Assembly (NCBI GenBank): GCA_028874335.1 | Contig: JAPPJY010000031.1 | Location: 109,391 to 143,436 of the forward strand | DNA: 34,046 nucleotides | Direction of reading: 5' to 3' | Source of the DNA: Gemmatimonadota bacterium | GTDB taxonomy: Bacteria > Latescibacterota > UBA2968 > GCA-2709665 | Shown: positions 16,221-24,421 of the stretch, one piece after another | How the letters are laid out: each line of letters starts with the position of its first letter | How positions within the stretch are numbered: position 1 is the first letter of the stretch | Notes under the pieces: generated by a model | Databases searched by the model: none | What the model saw: only the letters and a program-made list of their open reading frames with translations | Told to the model about the DNA's origin: nothing | Program-made: the position numbers and the translations under genes

Positions 16221-16981
16221 GTTGCGTCCTCGTTCGTCGTTCCATTTTCAGCCGAGAAATGCCTGATTACGGTTTCCGCCATCCGCTGCTGGCCTGCCTC
16301 AGATACAATCTCAACAGCAGGTATTGCAAATGTCTCCTCCAGGTGCAGGAGTTTCTGTTGGATCTCCTCCTGTGACATCTGACGAGGCGAGATGATCGTC
16401 CGCCCGTATGCGGCACGGATGTGCTTTTCCTTGTCGCTCATCGCCAACATGATTGTCGGTGCTTTACCAAGCGCCCGGATGGCATTGAGCGTGTCCTGGA
16501 CATATTCGTCAGGGTCGATGCTGTTTACAACCAGGATGCACGCATCAGGCTTTGTTCCCAGTAAGAAAGCAATGGTAGGCAGCGGATGGGTATCGTGTTC
16601 AAAGAGGTCGTATGGAATTGTGCCGGACTGAGATCCGACCAGGATGATCTCCGACTTTTTCTTGCGGCACATCTCTCTCATCTTGAAATCCAGATACGGG
16701 ACATAAAACTGGAGGGGCAATTTCAATGGTGACGCGTACCCCATGGGAAACGCAAGGTCCATGCCGAATAGTTCGGAATGGTGTTCGGTACCGATTTGAG
16801 CGACCCTATATCCTTTTTCAATCAGCTTACGACGTAGCGCAAGCTGCACCGTGAACTTTCCCTGCTGGGAACTCGTACCAAACACGCCAAGTACTGGTGC
16901 GTCCACTGAAGGTTCTTCGTGCCCACGTTGAAGTGTATCGATAACCACACCCAGTGGCACGTCGGGATAGTGAATTCTCAA
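16199..16981 (-). CDS. DUF1611 C-terminal (P-loop) domain protein
   Basis: The 260-residue protein corresponds to the C-terminal P-loop half of the DUF1611 family; DgcN, a D-glutamate N-acetyltransferase, is a characterised member as far as I recall. After a short lead (VPLGVVIDTLQRG), the nucleotide-binding loop reads GTSSQQGKFT (35-44) where canonical members have GTDCAVGKMT. GTEHHSELFG replaces the usual TGQTG..IAG, and GSQSGTIPYDLF replaces the GQGSL.HP motif. The core fold is kept but key motifs are altered, which hints at a changed substrate. The N-terminal half of the family is missing here and sits at the end of the upstream protease. The start is a TTG overlapping that gene's TGA stop, giving a 4-base overlap. 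GG-rich sequence precedes it, so the exact start is tentative. Confidence 0.75.
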   Translation of the reverse strand: MRIHYPDVPLGVVIDTLQRGHEEPSVDAPVLGVFGTSSQQGKFTVQLALRRKLIEKGYRVAQIGTEHHSELFGMDLAFPMGYASPLKLPLQFYVPYLDFKMREMCRKKKSEIILVGSQSGTIPYDLFEHDTHPLPTIAFLLGTKPDACILVVNSIDPDEYVQDTLNAIRALGKAPTIMLAMSDKEKHIRAAYGRTIISPRQMSQEEIQQKLLHLEETFAIPAVEIVSEAGQQRMAETVIRHFSAENGTTNEDATWSTSRK

Positions 16982-18288
16982 TCCCTTTTCGCGTGCAAAT
17001 CCGGGTACGCCTCTTCATGGACCGAGAGAAAACTGAAAACGTGTAACCCCTGATCCAGCGCGGTTTGAATTGACTCCTTAAGCAAATCCCGGCTTGCGAT
17101 TCGCGTCAGTTCGTCGACATAGCCAAGAATCAGCGTATCTGCACCTTTCAGAGCATCCTTAAGACGCGGTAGTATAGGGATTCCGGCTGGTGTGATCCCG
17201 ATCGCCTCTCCTGCATCTTTGCCCACCAGTCCTTTTCCGACCGGGTCTGCGATGGCGATGATCTCAAAATTCAGTAAGTCCCTGAACCGGACCATACCGT
17301 GCATTTCCTTATTGAAAGGGTAGCAGGCTGCTTTTTTGATCGACCCGGGGTTGGGCCTATAGGACTGTTTCTCCACAGCCAATGTTACCGGCTGCCACAC
17401 AGGTTTTCGTTCCTCGGACTCCCGTACTAAAGGCGGAGTCCCGTCAAGCGCATTAGCCTGCAATATTTCTCGAACGTCGTCTAGATTCGCGCCGGGGTGC
17501 GCCTCCCGAATCAGCGCTATGATACCAGTAATATGCGGTGCTGCGTAACTCGTCCCCGAGATTAAAATCTCTCTTTGATCCATCCAGCAGACCCGCTGCT
17601 CGTCGCCTCGGGCAACGCATTCCACGTTTTCAACCGGTCTGAAGAAATACCCGTACTTTTGGTATATCTTTCCACCTGCAACCCCAATGGCTTCGGGGAG
17701 TACCGCGGGATAGCTTTCCATCCCGTCGTTATGCTCTGCCGCAACTAAGACTACACCATGCCCAACCGCCATGCTGCAGGCACCTGCGATCGCATCCCGA
17801 AACGCGACATTGGTTGTTCCCAAGCTGAGATTTACAACGTCAACTCCCATTTCAATTGCCCATTGGATAGCAGCTACAAGCGTTTCACCAGGGGCCGATA
17901 ACGACCGGTCGAAGATTCGTACGCTAAACAACCCGATATCCGGCGCCTTGTTGCGGATTATCCCGGCGCAGGCCGTCCCATGCCCCGTCCTATCCGAATG
18001 ATCGTCATTATTGTATATGATTTGTCTGTCCAGTCCGACGGAAATGTCGACACCGCCCGAGACCGGACCAACCTTAGGATGTGCTAAATCAATCCCACTA
18101 TCCACGACTGCGACATTGACACCGCGACCTGTGAGATTCGCAAACTGAATCAGTTTCACAGATCTCTCGTCCTTCTTGGTATCGATTGATAATTCGAATA
18201 GAACTAAATCAAACTCGAGGTAGACAGTTGTAAGGACTCGTCGAGATGCCGCCCAAACCCTCGGGTTTTCGACAAAATAAGTTACCAT
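16978..18288 (-). CDS. Subtilisin-like protease fused to DUF1611 N-terminal half
   Basis: Residues about 45-285 form an S8 subtilase with an intact triad: Asp63 (VAVVDSGID), His103 (GHGTACAGII) and Ser247 (GTSYAAP); Asn187 in AAEHNDG fits the oxyanion hole. There is no signal peptide, so it should act in the cytoplasm. Residues about 310-436 match the N-terminal Rossmann-like half of DUF1611 proteins: NKEMHGMVRFRDL, FEIIAIADPVGKGLVGKDAG, GITPAGIPILPRLKDAL, TLILGY and LDQGLHVFSFLS. The matching C-terminal half is the next gene, overlapping by 4 bases. A cytoplasmic S8 protease in a gene set with an exporter and a precursor-like gene suggests precursor processing, as PatA/PatG proteases do for cyanobactins. 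No strong ribosome-binding site is visible before the ATG at 18288. Confidence 0.82.
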   Translation of the reverse strand: MVTYFVENPRVWAASRRVLTTVYLEFDLVLFELSIDTKKDERSVKLIQFANLTGRGVNVAVVDSGIDLAHPKVGPVSGGVDISVGLDRQIIYNNDDHSDRTGHGTACAGIIRNKAPDIGLFSVRIFDRSLSAPGETLVAAIQWAIEMGVDVVNLSLGTTNVAFRDAIAGACSMAVGHGVVLVAAEHNDGMESYPAVLPEAIGVAGGKIYQKYGYFFRPVENVECVARGDEQRVCWMDQREILISGTSYAAPHITGIIALIREAHPGANLDDVREILQANALDGTPPLVRESEERKPVWQPVTLAVEKQSYRPNPGSIKKAACYPFNKEMHGMVRFRDLLNFEIIAIADPVGKGLVGKDAGEAIGITPAGIPILPRLKDALKGADTLILGYVDELTRIASRDLLKESIQTALDQGLHVFSFLSVHEEAYPDLHAKRD

Positions 18289-18331
18289 TCATGTAGGCTT
18301 GAGTCGGTTCCAATCGACCAGCGGTCGTCGG

Positions 18332-19066
18332 TCAAAGCTGACTTGAGAGGTAACGTACAAATTGGCCCGCGCCATCCATGAAATTTGCTGCGCCGTGAAA
18401 CGTGATACAGAGTAGAAGATTACCCGAAGACTCATAGATGTGGGTTGCGATAGCGCTGATAGCCACAAAAAAAGCTACTTGGAACATCGACAGAGGAAAT
18501 ACACCACTTATCGCAACCTTGAGTGGAACATGCGCGAGTAGGAACAAGAGTGTCGAAATCACGAATGCGAACCATTTGCCGTATTTCCGAAGGGTCGAAT
18601 AGCAAAAACCCCTGAAAAGGACTTCCTCCACGACGGGATAGATTAGACTGGACGAAAACGTGGACATCAGGATGAAGGCGACGTATTCAGGGTTTTCATA
18701 ATGGGTACCATGCATCGCACTAGTTATGAATGTCCGAACATTCAGAATCATGCCAAGACACGCCCATTTCACGAATTCCTTCAGGGATGGATAACGGCCA
18801 ATTAAGAGTGCAAGGGCCCGAATGGATCCCCGATAGTTTACGAGCGTCCAGACGAATATCAACACGGGTACGTCTACACAAATCAGCTTAATTGTTATCG
18901 ACTTCAATGACGATATTTCATAGCCTAGTCCGATGCCTAGCGCCATAAACATAATCCAGAACTTGAAAGCTAACGTCGCAACCACGGTTAAGATAACGGT
19001 ACGGGCTAAGCCATTCGTTGAATCTGAGGATGACGACGGTCGAGATTTGGAATTCAGTGCATCCAT
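18332..19066 (-). CDS. CPBP family intramembrane metalloprotease
   Basis: This is a 244-residue CAAX-protease/bacteriocin-processing (CPBP, Abi) family protein with about seven hydrophobic segments. The catalytic motifs are intact: EE at 147-148 and Arg152 in VVEEVLFRGF, His179 in FLLAHVPLK, and HGAAN (His224, Asn228) near the C-terminus. Members process prenylated proteins or act in bacteriocin maturation and immunity. The ATG at 19066 is only 2 bp from the end of the insertion sequence, and its AAGG ribosome-binding site lies inside the IS terminal repeat, so the IS may have replaced the original 5' end. The next gene, the subtilisin fusion, starts 43 bp on. In this context it may process the precursor or protect the producer. 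Confidence 0.82.
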   Translation of the reverse strand: MDALNSKSRPSSSSDSTNGLARTVILTVVATLAFKFWIMFMALGIGLGYEISSLKSITIKLICVDVPVLIFVWTLVNYRGSIRALALLIGRYPSLKEFVKWACLGMILNVRTFITSAMHGTHYENPEYVAFILMSTFSSSLIYPVVEEVLFRGFCYSTLRKYGKWFAFVISTLLFLLAHVPLKVAISGVFPLSMFQVAFFVAISAIATHIYESSGNLLLCITFHGAANFMDGAGQFVRYLSSQL

Positions 19067-19068
19067 AG

Positions 19069-20628
19069 TTAACCTTATTTCCGCAAAAATTAGGCGGGGT
19101 TGCGTAGGAAGTTGAAGATTTTTCGGTATTGTTTTTCGGTGTGTATGTTGGGTTGCAGGCGCAGGGTAAGCCGCCCTTGGGGTCGCAGGAGGTAGCCTGC
19201 GCGATTGATGAGTTCGAAGCGCAGGGTGCGTATGGATTTGAGGGGCCATCGGTTGGTATTTTTCCAGGTGCGATTGCGTTTTGTCAAGCCGGTTTCGATC
19301 TGGAAGTTGGTTAGGAGGTTGTGGGTGAGAATGACGAACTGTTGCCAGGCGCTGTTGGCGTTGTAATCGTGTGTGGGAATGGTATCGAAGCCGAGTCCGG
19401 TCTTGAGTTCACCAATGGCTTTTTCGTGCATGCCACGGCCTGCCGTAAAGCGCCAGAGCGCGCGCACCTTGAGGGATAGATTGGTGGCCACCGAGGAATA
19501 TTCAAAGGTGCCGTCATCGGGGTCGAACAGGTCCAGTTGGTAGTTCTTGCGGGTGGGATGCATTACGCGTTTTCGAAAAATGACGATGTTGAATGTGCGT
19601 ACCCATTTTTTGACCGTCAGCGTCGACGTGAAGCCATCGACACCCTTCTCGATGCGTTGCCATTGGGTGCATTCACGGATCTTCCGCTGCAAGTCCAGAC
19701 CATTGCAGAAGGGCACCTTGATGGCGTAAAAAGCCTTGTTCTTGTCGAGCGTTTCAACTACATCCTCCTTGAAAAAGTCACCATCCATGCGGAATTGCAA
19801 CGTGTAGGCGTGCCCCAAGCTCTGTTTGACCTGGGTAAACACGTCTTTGAGAAACGGGATGGAGGCGCTGCCATCATTGACGTTGCCGGGACGGGTGTGC
19901 ACGCCCAGAAAATGACCACTGTCGGCCAAGTAGGCGGTTATCGGATAGTAACTGCGTACTTTACGATGGTGCGGAATATAGCCACGACGCGCGCCGCCGA
20001 CTTCCTTGCCCGTGCATAAGACCGTGCCGTCGACGTCGATCGTCAAGCTGCGGGCGCGCAACAGACGGATCCTGTGCGCAACAACGTCCGCGTTAATGGC
20101 TTTCAGCGCTTCCTGGCCTCCGGAAGCAAAGCGCTTCAAAAAGCGGCTGACACTCTCGTCGGTGGGGAGATCACGCAGTCCACAAGACCGCAGGATCAGG
20201 GGGTCCCCTCTCAGGAAATCCAGATGCCGAAGCCGTCGACCGCCCACCACCATTAAACCCAGAATCACGCGGCATAGACCCACCACACCAAAGTCACCAC
20301 CCGAGACGACACCGCCGAGATAACGACGCAATTGACGGTTCCACTTCGTGTTTCGCAAATAACGCATCAACAGTTCCAATCCTGCATACGACGTGCGGCC
20401 TTCGGCTGTGAATTCCACTTCCAAATTGTCATTGACTCGACACCGCAAATCCGCTTTTTTCGTCTCACTGTACGTGGCCTTTCGTTTCGGGTGAAATGGG
20501 TCGTTTGTCGCTTCCCGATATACCGAAATGAAGGGCATTTTTCTATTGAGAATTATAGACTTACTTACAATTCACCACCGCCTCTATTGTCACTAAATTA
20601 AACCGCTTTTTTGATGAATCAAGGTTAA
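19069..20628 (-). mobile_element. IS1380-like insertion sequence
   Basis: The element is about 1.56 kb. Its ends carry imperfect inverted repeats: TTAACCTTATTTCCGCAAAA at 19069 and TTAACCTTGATTCATCAAAA read inward from 20628, with 17 of the first 21 positions matching. It contains one intact transposase. I see no target-site duplication: ATAG lies before the left end and TCTG after the right end. The flanks may therefore have been rearranged since insertion. It separates the precursor-like gene from the CPBP gene. Confidence 0.75.
19090..20538 (-). CDS. IS1380-like transposase
   Basis: This is a DDE transposase of 482 residues, the length and layout of the IS1380 family. An N-terminal region is followed by GLELLMRYLRNTKWNRQL and TDESVSRFLKRF. 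The catalytic core has Asp168 in SLTIDVDGTVLC, Asp252 in FRMDGDFF and Glu377 in KAIGELKTGLGFD. The frame is intact, so it may still be active. It is transcribed in the same direction as the surrounding gene set, and its stop lies 21 bp from the element's left end. The family assignment is from memory of the pattern, not from a search. Confidence 0.85.
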   Translation of the reverse strand: MPFISVYREATNDPFHPKRKATYSETKKADLRCRVNDNLEVEFTAEGRTSYAGLELLMRYLRNTKWNRQLRRYLGGVVSGGDFGVVGLCRVILGLMVVGGRRLRHLDFLRGDPLILRSCGLRDLPTDESVSRFLKRFASGGQEALKAINADVVAHRIRLLRARSLTIDVDGTVLCTGKEVGGARRGYIPHHRKVRSYYPITAYLADSGHFLGVHTRPGNVNDGSASIPFLKDVFTQVKQSLGHAYTLQFRMDGDFFKEDVVETLDKNKAFYAIKVPFCNGLDLQRKIRECTQWQRIEKGVDGFTSTLTVKKWVRTFNIVIFRKRVMHPTRKNYQLDLFDPDDGTFEYSSVATNLSLKVRALWRFTAGRGMHEKAIGELKTGLGFDTIPTHDYNANSAWQQFVILTHNLLTNFQIETGLTKRNRTWKNTNRWPLKSIRTLRFELINRAGYLLRPQGRLTLRLQPNIHTEKQYRKIFNFLRNPA

Positions 20629-20639
20629 TCTGATTGACA

Positions 20640-21130
20640 GGCCTTCGGGGTGCTACGAGTTACTACCGCGTGAACCTAACCGCCGCCGTTGTTGGCCGGA
20701 ATTGGGTTTGTGTTGGAAGAATCTGGAGCAGCCGTTGCAGGGGTTGTTCCACCAATGGGAACTTTTACTCCCGCACCTATGTCGCCGAGCGGCGTCTTCA
20801 CTGCTCCCCCTACCCTCAACGTGTCGTTGGCCGTACTTATGTGACCGCTAAGGGGTGATCTCGGAGTAAATTTCACATTAAACTCCATATTGGCTATTGA
20901 AGAGGCTATGTTTATTGGCGTCGAATAGAACTCTTTCGCGCCATCAACAATGCGCCTCCCCAAATCCTCCCAATCTTCCTTGTCATCGAATGCTTCGATT
21001 ATTTTCTCGATGATGTACGCGTAAACGTGATCGGGACTTCCCCTGTACGAATGCAGGGGGTTTTTTAGCAGTTGAGTCTTCATCTTTATCCTCCTTTCCA
21101 TGATCAACGGTTTGACGTAGCCCCCGAAGG
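20640..21130. repeat. 17-bp inverted repeat flanking the precursor-like gene
   Basis: GGCCTTCGGGGTGCTACG (20640-20657, +) and GGCCTTCGGGGGCTACG (21130-21114, -) are identical except for one inserted T. They face inward on both sides of the precursor-like gene. Confidence 0.6.
20676..21083 (-). CDS. Candidate exported precursor protein with Gly-rich tail
   Basis: The family is not recognised. The ATG at 21083 has GGAGG 6 nt upstream; further in-frame starts upstream would contain that site. The 135-residue product has a charged, helical N-terminal half (YAYIIEKIIEAFDDKEDWED, then LGRRIVDGAKEFY). The C-terminal half has low complexity and is rich in Gly, Thr, Pro and Asn. Two double-Gly motifs occur, at residues 92-93 (LRVGG|AVKTP) and 111-112 (PIGG|TTPATAAPD), and it ends PIPANNGGG. 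There is no Sec signal and no Cys. Coming directly after the HlyD and ABC exporter genes in the same direction, it is the best candidate for the exported substrate or leader-bearing precursor. It could instead be an immunity or accessory protein. Confidence 0.55.
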   Translation of the reverse strand: MKTQLLKNPLHSYRGSPDHVYAYIIEKIIEAFDDKEDWEDLGRRIVDGAKEFYSTPINIASSIANMEFNVKFTPRSPLSGHISTANDTLRVGGAVKTPLGDIGAGVKVPIGGTTPATAAPDSSNTNPIPANNGGG

Positions 21131-21190
21131 CCATCTGTTGCCAATCATCTGTGCCATGTTGCTATTTCCGATAAAACGGTGTGCAATGGC

Positions 21191-22906
21191 TCATAATATC
21201 GCCGCACCTTGACTTAGGCGGGCATATTCTCCATCTCGTAAAGCCAACCACTCATGAGTGCCCTGTTCAACAACTTGCCCGCCATCCAACACCACTATCT
21301 CGTCTGCTTTTTGGATGGTGGAGAGCCGATGCGCGATGATAATTGTAGTTCTGCCTTCTCTGACTGTTTTCAATGCCTCCTGAATGTGAAATTCGGATTG
21401 TATATCCAGTGCTGCTGTCGGTTCATCAAGGATCAGAATTGGCGCGTTCATTAACAACACACGCGCCAACGCTATGCGCTGTTTTTGACCCTCCGACATC
21501 TGCACCCCGTGTTCCCCGACCAATGTTTCGTATCCATCGGGTAACGATGCGATAAAATCGTGTACGTACGCAGCCCGTGTCGCATCCTGAACATTTCCCA
21601 ACGGTATGTCGTTTCCAAACGTCAGGTTTTCTATAATGCTGCCCTGAAACAATGTACTGGTCTGCATTGCGAATCCTACCTGCTGGCGGATTGATTTCAG
21701 ACGGTATCGACGGATGTCATGTCCGTCAATAGATAGATACCCCTCCTGAGGGTCATAAAATCTCGGAATCAATTTGGCAAGCGTGGACTTGCCAGATCCA
21801 CTCTTTCCAACCAGCGCAATGGTGGATTGTGCAGCGATGCGCATGTTGATGTTTCGTAAAACGGGCAGACCATCCTGATAAGCAAAGGTCACATTGTGGA
21901 AACTGATTTCACCTCTAACCCGAGGCAACTCGGGCATGTTCCGACGATCTTGGATTTCAGGTCTCAAGTCGTAGATCTCAAAAAATCGATTGATGCGAAT
22001 CAAAGCCAATTCTATCTGTCCTACAAGGCCAATTAGATTGCCGATTGGACTATAGAGGTAGCCAACATAGCCCGAAAATGCCATGTAACTACCGAGAGAA
22101 AGTCTACCGTTCAAAACCTCAGTCCAACCATACCAGCCATAGGCCAGGGTACCGGCTGTTTTCACCAATGATCCAGCAAACCCAAATCCACCGCTTAGAT
22201 GCGTCGACCTTATCTGTAATTTAGATACATTGAAAATGATGCCCCTGAGTTTGTGATAAAATGTAGCTTCCAGTCCCAATGCCTGTACCGTGCGAACGCC
22301 CGAAAGCGATTCGTAAGACTTGGCTGACAATTCTGCCGTTGCTTCGGTCAATCTCTTCGAAACTCTACTGAGGTATTTTTTTGAAACGAAAATCAATACC
22401 GTATCAAAGGGCAACACAGCAAGACTCAGTAAGGCCAGTTTCCAGTTTATGTACAGCAGAATTGGTGGAAAAATAACCAACTGAAGGCTATTCATAATTA
22501 AACTGTTTACTATTCCAAGGGTACTTTGAATTGAACTGTCCATGTCCCGAAATCGAGAAAGGATTTCTCCCGTTTGGCGGTTGTCAAAAAAGCTGAAATC
22601 CAGCGATTGTACGTGGCCGTGGAATCGCGACCTAAAATCCAGTATCATATTCACACCCACGTACCTTCCAAAAAAACTGCTCAACAGCTCGGTCAATCCT
22701 AGGCCAATAGATAGAACAGCAGCAAGTACTAGGATAAACGTCATCAGCGTAAAATCTTTGTTTGGGAATACGTCATCAATCAAGACTTTAGTGATATACG
22801 GTCCTGGAATCTGTAGGAACATGACCATCATGCCTACTAACAATGATTGGAAGATGAACCGCCAGTACGGACGGAGCAATCTCATGATTTTCAGGATTTG
22901 ACGCAT
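21191..22906 (-). CDS. ABC exporter (membrane plus ATPase, no peptidase domain)
   Basis: This 571-residue half-transporter has a six-helix membrane domain (about residues 10-310) fused to an ATPase. Walker A is GKSGSGKST (367-375), the signature is MSEGQKQR (470-477, deviating from LSGGQ), Walker B is ILILDEPT (490-497) and the switch is His526. It begins directly with the membrane domain, so the C39 peptidase domain found in many bacteriocin exporters is absent. It follows the HlyD-type gene by 8 bp. Exporter plus HlyD adaptor form a type-1-like secretion pair; a separate outer-membrane TolC would be needed. Since it cannot cleave a leader itself, the S8 or CPBP protease may do so. Confidence 0.92.
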   Translation of the reverse strand: MRQILKIMRLLRPYWRFIFQSLLVGMMVMFLQIPGPYITKVLIDDVFPNKDFTLMTFILVLAAVLSIGLGLTELLSSFFGRYVGVNMILDFRSRFHGHVQSLDFSFFDNRQTGEILSRFRDMDSSIQSTLGIVNSLIMNSLQLVIFPPILLYINWKLALLSLAVLPFDTVLIFVSKKYLSRVSKRLTEATAELSAKSYESLSGVRTVQALGLEATFYHKLRGIIFNVSKLQIRSTHLSGGFGFAGSLVKTAGTLAYGWYGWTEVLNGRLSLGSYMAFSGYVGYLYSPIGNLIGLVGQIELALIRINRFFEIYDLRPEIQDRRNMPELPRVRGEISFHNVTFAYQDGLPVLRNINMRIAAQSTIALVGKSGSGKSTLAKLIPRFYDPQEGYLSIDGHDIRRYRLKSIRQQVGFAMQTSTLFQGSIIENLTFGNDIPLGNVQDATRAAYVHDFIASLPDGYETLVGEHGVQMSEGQKQRIALARVLLMNAPILILDEPTAALDIQSEFHIQEALKTVREGRTTIIIAHRLSTIQKADEIVVLDGGQVVEQGTHEWLALRDGEYARLSQGAAIL

Positions 22907-22914
22907 TGAATCGT

Positions 22915-24201
22915 TCAGTTTGCGGCCGGTACGCCTTCTGCCGGCTCTTTCAGTAGGTAAACTTCAGGTCGCCCGACTTTGCCGACGGTTTTGAGGAACT
23001 TAATCCATAGCAGTTCAACAATCGGGCCACGCTCCGTTACGATTTTGGCCTCAACGCCCAAACCGTATTTCAACGAATACACTTTTTCCCCTATTGTTAT
23101 ATTCGGATCGTTGACCTGGACCTTTACAGGATAGACGGCAGCGGCTATCCCAGACGGAGCAATACCAGCGCCTACCGGCGTCACCGATTCTGGTTTTCCA
23201 GGCACGTCGGATACAATCCCCTCGAATATCTTGAATTCCATGTGAGGAAACGCGTTTATATACAACCTTACCATCTGTCCGACTTTGACCTTTGGAATGT
23301 CCACCTCCTGAAGCATCACCTTTGCCTGCCAGCCGCTCATCTCCGCCATTTCCAGTACTGCTTCTCCTGCCGTAACGTGATCCCCTACCCTTTTATCCAG
23401 ATCACGGGTTAACACCGTCCCGGACACGGACGCGTGGATATTCATCTGTTCCAGGTGCGTCTTCAGGAGACGATACCGGACCCGAAGGTTGCGGTACATC
23501 TGTTTCAACTCATTCAATTCCTGTTTGCGGCTATCCAGCGCGGCCAGGCGTCGTTTTGCATGCTCGATTTCCACCTTGGCCCGTCGTAGTTTTACTTTGT
23601 GCTCTCTCATTGGAATGAGCTTATCGATCGGATGTTCGAAATCTTCGTGTTTGTGGAAGGGCAAAACAGAATGGTTGAATTCATACTCTACACGTGCCCT
23701 TTCCAAATGGAGTATCTCGGTGTCCCGGTCGGTTTCTGCCCTTGCAATATCCATCTCGATGATTGCACGCTCGCGTTCCCATTCCGCCGGCAAAGCCGCA
23801 CGTCGAATCTCATTCAGTCTAAGTTCATTTTCAATCTGCTCCACTTCATTGCGCAGATCCGTATCGTCCAGGGTCAGCAGGAGATCACCCTCGTTGACGT
23901 CCTGTCCGTGATTGACGAGAACGGTCTTGATCAGTCCGGGCCGTCGAGCCTTGACAATTTCTCGCGAGGTTGGCTGCACGTGACCCTGCCCCTTGACCGT
24001 CACGTCCATTCCCAGATGCCAGCCCAGCAGAACCGTGAGCCCGATCATACATCCCACAACGCACAGAATGGCGAGCAGGAAAAAACGCACGAATCGAAAA
24101 CCGATACCTGAGGTGGAAAGAACTTCCTGGGCGCCAGTACCTTCGCGTGATTCGGGTTCTTGAGTACGTTTATACAGATTAGTCCCTTCGCCTGAGTTCA
24201 T
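22915..24201 (-). CDS. HlyD-family periplasmic adaptor of ABC exporter
   Basis: This is a 428-residue membrane fusion protein. A cytoplasmic polar N-terminus is followed by one membrane helix (about 36-60) and the first lipoyl half (GQGHVQPTSREIVKARRPGLI, NHGQDVNEGDLLLTLDDTDL). A long alpha-helical hairpin comes next (about 110-265, Arg/Glu-rich), then the second lipoyl half (VSGTVLTRDLDKRVGDHVTAGEAVL) and beta-barrel domains with VKVGQMVRLYINAFP. It bridges the ABC exporter to an outer-membrane channel. It starts the export part of the gene set, 220 bp after the regulator. No clear ribosome-binding site is seen before the ATG at 24201, so the start could lie inside the polar N-terminus. Confidence 0.92.
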   Translation of the reverse strand: MNSGEGTNLYKRTQEPESREGTGAQEVLSTSGIGFRFVRFFLLAILCVVGCMIGLTVLLGWHLGMDVTVKGQGHVQPTSREIVKARRPGLIKTVLVNHGQDVNEGDLLLTLDDTDLRNEVEQIENELRLNEIRRAALPAEWERERAIIEMDIARAETDRDTEILHLERARVEYEFNHSVLPFHKHEDFEHPIDKLIPMREHKVKLRRAKVEIEHAKRRLAALDSRKQELNELKQMYRNLRVRYRLLKTHLEQMNIHASVSGTVLTRDLDKRVGDHVTAGEAVLEMAEMSGWQAKVMLQEVDIPKVKVGQMVRLYINAFPHMEFKIFEGIVSDVPGKPESVTPVGAGIAPSGIAAAVYPVKVQVNDPNITIGEKVYSLKYGLGVEAKIVTERGPIVELLWIKFLKTVGKVGRPEVYLLKEPAEGVPAAN

Positions 24202-24421
24202 TACAACTGATCCTGTGTCGCGTCCCGAGTGGACGATCTGTATCGCTTAAATGAGACGAAATTGCGGTCAAGAAAGCGAGGGTGCGCGCGACCGAAGGAG
24301 TGCTGAAAGGAATACATTGTGGAACTGAAGGCACTCCCGGTTGACGAGGAAGCATCTGCGACGTGGCGTCCGTAAGACCGGTTGCGTTTCCTCATCGAAG
24401 CCAGGTAAGCAGATGTAACGG

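Noticed and set aside
16975..16995. Programmed -1 frameshift joining the S8-DUF1611N and DUF1611C genes
   Set aside because: The GCGAAAAGGGATTGA junction has an A-run, but its codon phase does not give a canonical X XXY YYZ slippery heptamer; a 4-base stop-start overlap explains it better.
21191..22906. C39 peptidase-containing bacteriocin exporter
   Set aside because: The protein starts directly with the membrane domain; there is no N-terminal Cys/His peptidase domain.
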